DNA from: Amblyomma americanum
Lineage: Eukaryota > Arthropoda > Arachnida > Ixodida > Ixodidae
Direction: 5' to 3'
DNA: 64,000 nt
Assembly (NCBI RefSeq): GCF_052857255.1
Contig: NC_135505.1
Location: 142,078,343 to 142,142,342, forward strand
Shown: piece by piece, positions 14,823 to 24,400 of the stretch
Position numbering within the stretch: the stretch's first letter is position 1
Layout: each line of letters opens with the position of its first letter
Position numbers and translations under genes: made by a program
The notes under the pieces: generated by a model
What the model saw: the letters and a program-made list of their open reading frames with translations, nothing else
The model's database searches: none
Told to the model about the DNA's origin: nothing

Positions 14823-14942
14823 ACAGTTGAACCTCGTTATAATGAAGAAGCCCGGCGATTACTTCCTTATAGCCTCTGTTGACCGAGCTTCCAAGAGTAA
14901 TCGCCATTCCTTCATTATATCCGTTATAGCGAAGTTTATACA
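14823..14942 (+). mobile_element. MITE-like element with acctcgttataa end, copy 1
   Basis: Left end acagttgaacctcgttataa; right end ttatagcgaagtttata in inverted form. The word ggcgattact appears in both orientations inside. A relative lies at 62659-62813. This end sequence is common in arthropod non-autonomous DNA transposons. Confidence 0.6.
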
Positions 14943-15172
14943 TCCACGCTGAGTCCGATCATAACCCCTTGGTCGCAATAACTTGCTCTTTTTGAAGGTC
15001 TCTTCGTAGCACTCTGTGGAGTACCCCTTGTTTGTCTACACCCGCAAAAGTTGCCCACACAACCTGAAAAAAAAAAAGACGCGAATTTCGTGCGGCCATT
15101 TAGAGGGCCAGGCACGTGAAGCAGAATAAGAGACGCACGACAGCATTCCAGTGCAAAAATAACGACTCTGCA

Positions 15173-15178
15173 TTTATT
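15173..15178 (-). terminator. Dl: Candidate poly(A) signal, distal
   Basis: The minus strand reads TTCAATAAATGC, followed by a T-rich stretch, CACTGG, and GCTGTCGTGCGTCTC as a GU-rich downstream element. Repeats resume just beyond it (14823), which fits a gene boundary here. Confidence 0.4.
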
Positions 15179-16617
15179 GAATGCGTTGTTTTTTCACGCT
15201 TTTCTTTTTCATTGCTTCGTTCTTTGCCGAAGACTATATGTACAAGTCGGGCATTGGGGGAAATGGGAGGGGATGTTCATTGATTTGCATCTTGTAACTC
15301 CTAAGGTACTTCATAAATATACATATGTACAGGACTCTTTTTCGCATATTCTTAAAAGAAATATTACAGATATTCATAAATTATGTTGGGCACGCTGTAC
15401 AGAGACAATCGTGAGAGCGTAGGAAAAAAAAAAGTGTATAGGCACAGGAAATAACGATCCTTCTGAGGACATACAAACAAAAAAATGAAACGAATGCAAT
15501 TTCACAGACAGGCATGTACTGTCTCTCTTTAATAAAAAAACATGAGCTCACGCCAAAGCGAGAACAAATGGACACACACACATACACGGACGACTATGGC
15601 TCTCCGGTAGTGACGTCAAGGCCGTTTCCTGTTTCTAAAAACCGTTACGCATGACTCGTAAACCACTCTCGATTCGTTTACGCAAGGGTTACACCCGTAC
15701 ACTTAAAACACCAAAAAGAGGACCAGCTTCACTTTATCAGAAGAGCTAAACCCATTAAAGCTTGGTAGCTCACTGTTAGAGGCTTCTGTAAAAAGGATTA
15801 CGTCTTATGACAATTTCACAAGAGAGAAGCACGGCGAGCATAATAATGCATCATAGGAGGTATCATGTCATCAGAGCAGGTGCAAGAATACATCCGGCAT
15901 CCCACAAAACGCTTAAGATCAACACAATGTGCCATTAACACTCTCTATCGGATCACGAATAGGTGCGATTAAAATGCGTGCTCTTAAAAGTGGGCTGGGC
16001 TGGGCACTTGGAAGTTACAAGCCGCAAGACAGATGGCGCAATAGATTTCTAGGCCAACTAACAGCCTCGGCGACATGAGCACACAAACCAGCCTGCGCCC
16101 TAAGATAATGACGCTCGACCCCCTGCCTCAGGGCAGCGTTACTGTGGTGATGAGCGTAAACCTTGCGTAACGAAACTAGACGATTGTGAATAATTAAACA
16201 GTTATTATTAATAATACTCTTTGTGGTACAATCGGCCGCCTTGGCTGCACGGGTACTCACGACTCGGAGACACCGCGAGCGGCACTTAAACATCTTCTCT
16301 TAAAATAAATAAAAGGTGGAACAGAGAACGGCAGAAAAAGAAAAAGCAAACATGGAGAAACATCTCGACCAAGCTGCCGCCTTAATGTCACTTGCTTTTA
16401 TTTTTTTTTCCTAGGGAAGGTAACTGAGCCGGGTTGCATAGCTGCCACTGTGCATGGTCAGTAAATTTCCTGCTCTTCAAGCTTCACGATACTATCGTAC
16501 CCCTCATTTCAAAAGCGCGAAGACATGACCCTAGAGCATGACAACAATGAGGTCGCGGATGTGCGTCATGGCAAAGTCTTTCGCGTGACGGTCAGGCTCA
16601 CAATGCAATTAAAAATG

Positions 16618-16623
16618 TTTATT
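16618..16623 (-). terminator. Dl: Candidate poly(A) signal, proximal
   Basis: The minus strand reads GAATAAAC, then an AT-rich stretch with ATTGCATTGTGAGCC about 15-30 bases on. This gives a plausible cleavage site followed by a GU-rich element. Use would give a 3' UTR of about 2.3 kb. Confidence 0.35.
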
Positions 16624-18563
16624 CAAAACATGGCGCGCAAAGGAATATCATGGCCCTTAAATTAAGAATTTCGCAGTTTCACCTCTATGAGCACGTTTGA
16701 CGTTTGTGAAACCGGGTGGTGATAAGGGAATAGCTAAGATGAGTGATGCAGGAGCATGAGCAGCAACGAAAAAGGCGACCTGGTAGTTAGATATGCCAGG
16801 ATGAACACCTACATTTGAAAAAACTCCAGTTCCACATCCTTGCTGACACAAGCAACAAGCAATAAGACTATGAGAACAAGAAACAACGAGCCAAACAATA
16901 ACCGAGAAATCAGCTGGACAGCGCATGCTTCGAAGAGGTACAGAAGGATTTGAACAGGTGAAGTCTCAGAGCTGTGACTGGAGCAAATTGATGACTCCAC
17001 AAGGACTTGATTATGTAAATAAAACAAAACTATTTTCAAACCACGGTTGTGGAAATGCAAGAAGTTTGAAGAGCGCTATAATGGCTCTGAATGTGGAATT
17101 GACAAGATCTATGCCAGATATATAATAGACAGCTTACAGGCAAAAACAAGAACTGCTCTGCAACCGCATGCAAGACTCTTAGTTTGAATAAAGTCATACT
17201 CCGAGCAAAGCGTCCCCATGCGTTTGACACCCCGTGGCGCCATTACCTTAGCGCAAAATAAAAATAAATTACGGACGGAGAGGAAAAAACAGGTCAGCGT
17301 GGAAGGATTAGAAGGGTCTAAGAAAAATGCTCATGAGAATGTGAAAGTAAAAAAACAAACTGCTAACAGGCAACAGCACCAAACAACATGGGCAGGAAAA
17401 TGACCAGACGACTGAGACCAAGGCACAGGCACCATATATATGCATACACTCAAAACAGCCCAAGAGGAGGAACGCGTTATGAAAGAATGCATCTAGGCAA
17501 CAATGTCTCCAATTTTTCTTTCGAAACAAAAAAAAAGGTCACCTAATAACTAAAATTAAGGAGATTTTGGTGCAGAAACAAGGCTGTAAATGGTTATGCA
17601 CTCTGACACAGAAACAAACATTGAAACTAGGACGCAGATGCAAATGAAACGAGCTGCACACCTGTCTCTATTGAGGCACTGCACAGTGAATACAATAATG
17701 CTGTATAGAAGAACGCTCCCTCTTATGACAGGCATTTAAAAGACACCACGGACTTGGCTGGGTCACAGAGATGTGAAAGAAGAATGGGTAATAAAATTAA
17801 TCAACAAGCAATAAACATGAGAAAAAAAAAGACAATAATGCATGAAAACAAGAAAATGGTGGAAATACCCAGACGGTTTTCTTAGGACTCCGCAAGGACA
17901 CACGCAGCAAGGCACACAGGGCCTCTGCCACGGTGTCCCAGCTGACTTCGCAATAAAAAAGGGAGCCTCTGGCTTTGAAGCGTGCGCATCAAAAGAACAG
18001 AGACCATAGGGAATATAGAACAAGCTCTTTGGATCCATGAGTGGGTGACGATACCAGGTGGCCCTTCTTTGCAGCGGGTGACGAGGTGGCGGTTTTCACC
18101 GGCAAAGAAGAAAACGTTCTGCAGGAGGCACATCATCACGAGTGTTTTGCTCACATGGGCACGCCAAATGTCCTCTCTCACAGTTCAGTCCTGAGCGGCA
18201 CCTCTCATACGCACACACACTTGGGAAGCATTTATATTAACGATGGAGACGACGGAAGAGAAGACTTTTCTGGGATGACTATTTTGGTTGTGAGGTCGTG
18301 GTGACAGCTTGCATGTCACATTGCTGGCTTGCGTGCGCTGCCCTTCACACATCTGCATTACACGAGTTTCACACATGACGACCTCTTATCTTCCCTCGCT
18401 GCCGCTTCCTCCTACACCAGCTCAGGGAAGGGGTGCCTGTACAGGCATCACGCGAAGCGTCACTAGCACATCAGGGGCAGTGTTGACGAAGATGGCACGT
18501 GTGGCATTGCCGAGCAGACGATGACGACGACACAGTGGCTCGTAGCGATTACATGACAGCTTA

Positions 18564-18725
18564 TGATGTCACAGTCACATGATGGTGGTGAATCGTGACG
18601 TCATAAGATGACAGGCAACAATCCTGACGGCGGCATGTAGCAGTCACGTGACTTCTGACGTCAGTCACTTGATGACAGCGACTCGTGACGTCACAAGTCA
18701 AGTGGCGACGATCACGGCGATGTCA
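18564..18725. repeat. Degenerate 30-bp tandem repeat with TGACGTCA units
   Basis: Related units start at 18564 (tgatgtca), 18596, 18625 (tgacggcg), 18656 and 18686, a spacing of 29-32 bases. Three of the five carry the exact palindrome tgacgtca. Several units also carry cagtcacgtgac or gtcacttga. The array sits about 200-340 bases past the Delta stop codon. Confidence 0.55.
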
Positions 18726-18902
18726 TATCCCCGAAAGCGAGTCCTCGCCCCAAGCTTCAGCTCTTCCCCAAGAGGATGAGGAGGGGCTGGGATCGCCTCT
18801 GATCGTCGGCACAAGGCAGCCGGCCACGGTGACGCGATGGCAGTTGTGACGGTGGCACACTACCCACGTGGCACTTAATTTAGGGTAGAAGTCTCGTGTC
18901 GG

Positions 18903-19089
18903 TCACACTTCTGTCGCGAGCATGCTTTCGTCCCGATAGTGGTCCTCTATCACGTACACTGCATTGCTGCCCGTGACTGGCTGGGGCTGTGGCGGCAACG
19001 GCTGCTGCTGTTGCTGCTGCAACTGCTGCTTGGCAGACACAATGTCATCCTCCTCAACTGCCACATTGCCTCCCACTCTGGAATCACAG
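18903..19089 (-). CDS. Dl: Delta exon 7: C-terminus with ATEV PDZ ligand
   Basis: This is 187 bases including the TGA at 18905-18903. The acceptor is a long pyrimidine tract ending ccttgcag before 19089. The frame begins with the third base of a Ser codon and reads CDSRVGGNVAVEEDDIVSAK, a Gln/Pro-rich stretch, then VYVIEDHYRDESMLATEV. The VYVI block and the final ATEV match the C-terminus of vertebrate Delta ligands, where ATEV binds PDZ-domain scaffold proteins. Only phase 2 entry keeps this frame open, which is what the GC donor of exon 6 gives. The ORF in the neighbouring frame over this stretch is a shadow. Confidence 0.9.
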
Positions 19090-19433
19090 CTGCAAGGAGA
19101 GAAAAGAAGACAAGGTCAGTACAAAGCTCATCTAGTATTATGAGTGCCACTCCTTCTACTGTGTCTACCATATAAATCCAAAACACCGATTTCTAGTTTC
19201 TTAGCACCTTTGCAACACAAGCGATAATGACATGGACGAATGTTCACTGAGAATTCATGCGTGCTCTGCAAATCTCCCTCTTAGGAGGCAAAACCACTGC
19301 AGCAGAACACCTTCCTATAGACACAATGGTCAGCCTATTAGTAGCATCTATACATAAGTTCACACTTCTATGTGGCACAGGCATATTGCAGGAACTAATG
19401 CCTAGTCCTTTTTAACAAAAAAAGCCAGCACTC

Positions 19434-19435
19434 GC
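19434..19435 (-). other. Dl: Non-canonical GC splice donor of Delta intron 6
   Basis: The exon 6 end reads AAAAG followed by GCGAGT. Apart from C at the second intron position it matches the donor consensus at every place, as is typical of GC-AG introns. The 346-base intron (19090-19435) ends in a normal pyrimidine tract and AG. The joint gives the only frame that reaches the conserved ATEV end. No GT donor near the exon end gives a compatible phase. Confidence 0.8.
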
Positions 19436-20522
19436 CTTTTTGGGGATGATCCTTGTAACGAAGCCCGGTCCAAGATGTGCTGCGCTGTCGACGCGCCACT
19501 GTCATTGCCACCAGGCTCCTGGTAATGCCTGCTGAGAGTCCTCGTGTTCGCGTACGTGCCTTCTGCGTCGCCGTCGTCAAGTGAGAGCTTGCTCTGCGCC
19601 CTGGCCGCCGCCACAGCGGCGGCGCCCGCAGAATCTACATTGAGCACCTTGGCCACGGATCCCGTGGCAGCCGACGAAGACGTGTCCCCGTTGGCCTTCT
19701 TCTGGAGCGGCTTTTCAACGAGCGCGTTGACCACAACGACCGGAGGCGGTGCCTTGCCACCGGCGCCCTTATTGTTCATGCCATGGTGCTGGACGGCGTT
19801 CCTCTCGTTCTGACGCTGTGCTGCCTCAGCGTCGCGGCGCTCCTTCCAGCGCCGGCGCTGGCAGACTATGACCAGGGCTGCCACCAGGGCCCCAAGAGGC
19901 ACGGCCACGGATGCCGTCACGATGAGGGCCAGCTGCATTCCCGACAGCTGCTCCTCGGAGCCCTTTTCGCTGCGGCCTCTGGTCAGATCGTGGCCAACAT
20001 TTTCGTCCCGTCTCGCCGAGGACCTGCCAGGCTGTACCACGGCCACCCTGGGCGCGAGGGCTGGCGGGCGGTGCTCGCAGCGTTCCCCGCTGAAATCGTT
20101 CGGACAGCGGCACTCGAAGCGGCCGGCCAGGTCGACGCATACGCCCCCGTTGAGGCACGGCGAGGAGGCGCATTCGTCCAGGTTGACGGAGCAGTCCTTG
20201 CCAGAGAAGCCGGGCGGGCAGTTGCAGCGGAAATCGTTGACCAGGTCCACGCAGCGGCCGCCGTTGGCGCACGGGTAAGTGAGGCAGTCATCCACATCCT
20301 GGTTGCACAGCCTGCCCACGAAGCCTGGCCGGCACATGCAGCGGAAGCTATCGGCGCCGTCCAGGCAGGTGGCGCCATTAAGGCAAGGGTCTGACGCGCA
20401 GTCGTCGATGTTAGTCTGGCACAAGGGGCCCTCGAACCCCTGTCGGCACTCGCAGCGGAAACGGTGCTGGTCGCCCCCACCGCCACCGGAGTCGCCGTCG
20501 GACAGCGTCACGCAAGTACCGC
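19436..20522 (-). CDS. Dl: Delta exon 6: EGF 6-9, membrane span, cytoplasmic tail
   Basis: This is 1087 bases. The acceptor is gaccag before 20522. EGF6 has a Gly-rich insert. EGF7-9 begin NIDDC, DVDDC and NLDEC, the calcium-binding type. After a juxtamembrane linker comes the span LALIVTASVAVPLGALVAAL and a basic stop-transfer stretch QRRRWKERR. The tail starts DAEAAQRQNERNAVQHH, close to the same place in Drosophila Delta. NERN fits the NxxN motif that the ubiquitin ligase Neuralized recognises in Delta. The exon ends in phase 2 at AAAAG, followed by GCGAGT, a GC-type donor. If that donor is not used the frame runs on to a TAG at 19404-19402 and ends LAFFVKKD. Confidence 0.93.
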
Positions 20523-20890
20523 CTGGTCGGAGAGAAAAGAGGCAAAGGATTCGAGGTTAGTTACCCTGGCAACACTTCCATCACGCGATGGTTAGGAGTG
20601 CGTGCGGCAATAGATATTTGAAGAGCTACAGTGCTGACATCCCCCTTTCCTGCAAGCATTCCTGCCGCTGGCTGCTATTTGTGCACGTTTTTAGTGCCGT
20701 GCTCTTAAAGCTTCACAGTGCTGCTCAACTTCCAAATGTTCTTCACGAAAACAGAACAATAGGCCATTCTTGGCCAGCAATATAAAGAGGTTCATTACGT
20801 CTCTTTGCTTTAGCACGCAAAAAAAAAAGAAGCGACCATCTGTCATCGCGACCAGCCGACATGTTCGAGGGGCAAAAAGTATACACTGAC

Positions 20891-21493
20891 CGTTGGCACA
20901 TGGCGACGGATCGCAGGGGTCCCTCTGCACCTCGCAATGGTCTCCAGCAAAGGCGTCCGGGCACAGACATTGGTATCCGTCCGGCGAATCGCGACAGCTG
21001 CCGCCGTTGTGGCAGGGGCTCGAGTCACACGCGCTGTGCGGCACCTCGCAGTGGCGGCCCGCCAGCCCTGGCGGGCAGCTGCACGTGTACCCGATGCCTC
21101 CGGACGCGGTGGCCGAAGACGACGCGTCCGCCCTACAGACGCCTCCGTTCTGGCAGGGCGACGCCAGGCACGGGTCCTGCACCAGCTCGCAGTCGGTGCC
21201 GGCGTAGCCGGGCAGGCAGGCGCACGTGTAAGATCCCTGGCCCGTGTTAGTGCAGGTGCCGCCGTGGCGGCAGGGCCGGTTGTTGGTGCAGTAGTTGAGG
21301 TCCTGGTTGCAGAACAGTCCGCCCCAGCCCTCGTCGCAGTTGCACTGCCAGGGCTGGGAGCAGGTGCCGTGCAGGCATCCCGGATAGCGGACGCACCGGT
21401 CGCACAGCGGACCCTCCCAGCCTATGCGGCACTTGCACTCGTTGGGCTTGTCGCAGTCGCCCTGCGGCTCCTTGCAACCTTTCAGGCAGATAG
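20891..21493 (-). CDS. Dl: Delta exon 5: EGF repeats 1-5 and start of 6
   Basis: This is 603 bases, phase 1 in and out. The acceptor is cctgcag before 21493 and the donor is GTCAGT from 20890. It encodes EGF1 (CLKGC... [18 protein letters not shown]), EGF2 ([29 protein letters not shown]), EGF3 ([16 protein letters not shown]), EGF4, EGF5 and the first cysteines of EGF6. The first two are short, atypical EGFs of the form found right after the DSL domain in Delta and Jagged proteins, where they help bind Notch. EGF4 carries a low-complexity insert ([14 protein letters not shown]). The last codon is split and completed by exon 6 to read CANGGTC. Confidence 0.96.
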
Positions 21494-24400
21494 CTGCAGG
21501 AATTAAGATGAGGGAAGAAACCGTGAGGCCCGGCACAAGGAGTGCAAGGAACATACAGCCTCAGGTAAAAATTTATAACTGGCTCCAACATGTCCATGGG
21601 TTCATGGCAAAATCCCAAGTTGGCCCCAAGTCAGAACAACTTGGATCACTTAGATCACTTAGTTCCAGGGACGTCACCGCAGGCGGCCGCCACAATGGGC
21701 CGCCTGATGTCGCCACCAGAGAAGCGATCACGATGAAGCCCGTTAAGCCTGACTGCAAACGGTCGTGGTTCAGACTTTTCCGCAACGCAAAAGTGCGCCC
21801 AGTTCTATCGTAACGCATGAAGCACTGCAGGGAAGATTATACATACACACTTTGCACAAGTACAGCACCCACGACGTCATTTTAGAGACACGTGTGAGGC
21901 GACGCTTCGAGGCAAGTCACGGATTGCGTGAGAGAACGAGAACATCGAGTTCGATAAGGAGAAGAGGACAAGCGCCGACACGCAAGCGCAGTTAAGAGAC
22001 CGGCCGCCCCAACGACACGAGGAAAAACGGCGCCAGGCTCGGCCGTAGTTGCGCGCGCAACACGGCTTCCTCCATCGGTCGCTCACGCATCCAAACTTGG
22101 GGGCATTACCGGAGGACACAACGGAGGAAAGGGAGCCCCCGGAGGAGGCGGTGAATGGGACACAGCGGCTAACAGCGAAGCAGAGGGATACGCGACGCGT
22201 GCAGAGAAGAGCCCAGCTCTCCCTTCCACTCGGGGACAACACAGCAGCACTCAGGGCGCCGATCGCGCACCGGCAAACGACCATCGGCTAATGATGAGCG
22301 GCAACAAAAGAAGGGGAGTCCGGAGGAATGCTTCTGTTCGTGCAGGCAAACGCCCCCTTCTCTTCCGTAATTCTTTTTTCCTTTCTACACTCTTTTTATT
22401 ATTTACCTGGCGCGCGCGCAGCGGGAGAAGAACTATAGGAGGGGGTCCCCCTACGCCGCCTCGTAATCGCGCAAAGTGGGGGTGCCCCCGTCATGCCTCC
22501 GACCAGTACTGCGTTCGCGTCCTTCCGGCGCACCATCTTAGTGCACGCTTTTCTGTTCGCGCCCTGCGTACTGCACCGACCGCCCAGCAGCAGGCGAACG
22601 TTTCACCTCCCCTGACCGACCCCCGAGGAGCCACTTTCTTTCGGCCGCGAACAAAGCGAGCCTCTCCTCAAAAGTTGGCTTCCTTCGTCACTTTTTTTTT
22701 CGGTGCTATTCAGGAGCAAAACTGAGCAGCGCCGAAAAGCGAAAATGACTTCGAACGGCGCAAAAGTAAGAAAAAAGAAAATCTCGGAGCAAAGCAGCCT
22801 CAACAGCAGGTCAGCGCGAGAGGTTAAGCTTCCGAAATGAGCACCGCTCGCTTGTTTTTTTACCTACTACCACCGCATCGCCTCCCGTAAGGAAAGGAAA
22901 CCAGAAAAGAACAAAGAGGACGAAACACCCAAAGCAGAGGAAAAGCGGTGCGGCATGATTGGAGAGGAAAGGTGCGCTAGGAGGGAGCAGGTACAAAAAA
23001 AAAATAAATACCAGGGCGCGCGGGCGGTTAGGAGGCAAGGACGGGGCCTCAAGCGAGTGGTGTACAAGTCCAGGAAGGCAGGTGATTATACCGCTAAGAG
23101 CCTTACAAGAGGGAGAGCAAAGCCAGAGATTCCCGCTCACTACACCGCCTCCCCCATCCGTCCACTTCGGTCGGCGTACACGTACCCTCCAGGCCCGCCC
23201 GGTCGGCTACCTGGTGAGCTACTGAACTGCCCGGCGCTACAGCTATAGGCAGACTGGCTACCGCTTCGAGACCGATGCACGCCCCTGCACCTCCTAAGAA
23301 TGTCGGGAGTACAGCCCGCAGGGCACAACTCGTGATCGCAGCTAGTTGAACGGAAGCTCTTAAAGGAGCCGCGGTAGCCAGTGTGTGAGGCAGCCTCAAC
23401 TCAGGCACTTAAAAAGAGTTCAACCTATAAAGCATGCTGCTCGCGGATAAAAGAAATAAAGAGCACAATCAGCGCTAGCATTCAACGTTTTCAATTAATA
23501 AGCGGCGAATTTCAGTCTTCACTTTCACGTCCTGCCTTAACACTGGGTCCCTTGCCAACATTGGCACCCATACAGGTTTCGTGTTTTTTTTTTCTATTTG
23601 AAGAAAAGCATTCAGGAACGGCTACCAGAGTGGAAAAAAATAATGGGATCTTCAGAGCACGGCAAACACGAAACGAGCCGCTGAGAAATCAAACAGCGCA
23701 CGCCAAAATTCCAGTGCGAGATCTGGCGTCCGCGACAGGACGGGTTCAGCAGCGCTGGCTGCAAGTGGCGTCCGCGACAGGACGGACTCGGCCTCGCTCG
23801 CTGCCCGCGCACGCGCGTACAACGCCGGAGCAAGAGACAAGGCGCCGCATGCCAGAAGTACGAGTAAGCTGCGCGGCTCGATGATCCGGACGGCGGCGGA
23901 GTCGGCACGGGGACCGTGTGAACGGAAACGGTTAAATACCACGAGCGGGGGGCGCACTGCTCCCGACAGGAGGACTGCGGAGGAGATGAAAGGGAACGTC
24001 GGCGACGAACGAGCGTTCCTTGCGCGCGGCGGGACACGCAGAAAGAAGAGACGTCCTCCCTCGGCGTGCTGTTCTGCAGCGCGCCCCTCTGCACTGCTCT
24101 CGGTCGTGTTCCCATGCCTCCAGCTTCTTGGGAATGCTTACTCCTTCCCTCCCCCCATTCCGTCGAGTGACAGAACTTGCGCAAGCATGAAGAAATCATG
24201 CGCGAACCTGCACTATACGCGAAGTTGACAAGGAAGGTAGTGCGATTGGCAGGCACGATCAGCGTATACATAACTTCACTTTTTTTCTAATAGAAAACTA
24301 CCGATTGATCGATTGGCTTTTATGTGCCTCCAGGTAGGCTATAGTGAAGGCCTTGGTGCTGGGTTAATTTTCATCGCTTAAGGTTGTACAATCTGTCCCG

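Larger units (their letters stand above)
15150..18902 (-). other. Dl: Probable Delta 3' untranslated region
   Basis: After the TGA this 3.7-kb stretch has no supported gene and none of the SINE, foldback or G/C-run sequences that fill the rest of the window. Two plausible AATAAA signals on the minus strand (16618-16623 and 15173-15178) would give a 3' UTR of about 2.3 or 3.7 kb. It contains a degenerate tandem repeat with TGACGTCA units near its start. The extent is inference; transcript data would settle it. Confidence 0.5.

Noticed and set aside
15756..15762. Brd-box-like AGCTTTA on the minus strand in the Delta 3' UTR
   Set aside because: A single 7-base match in 3.7 kb is close to chance, with no partner K-box or GY-box found.
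19783..20394. 203-codon plus-strand open frame opposite Delta exon 6
   Set aside because: A shadow of the real EGF/tail coding strand, as are the other frames over 19.5-21.5 kb.
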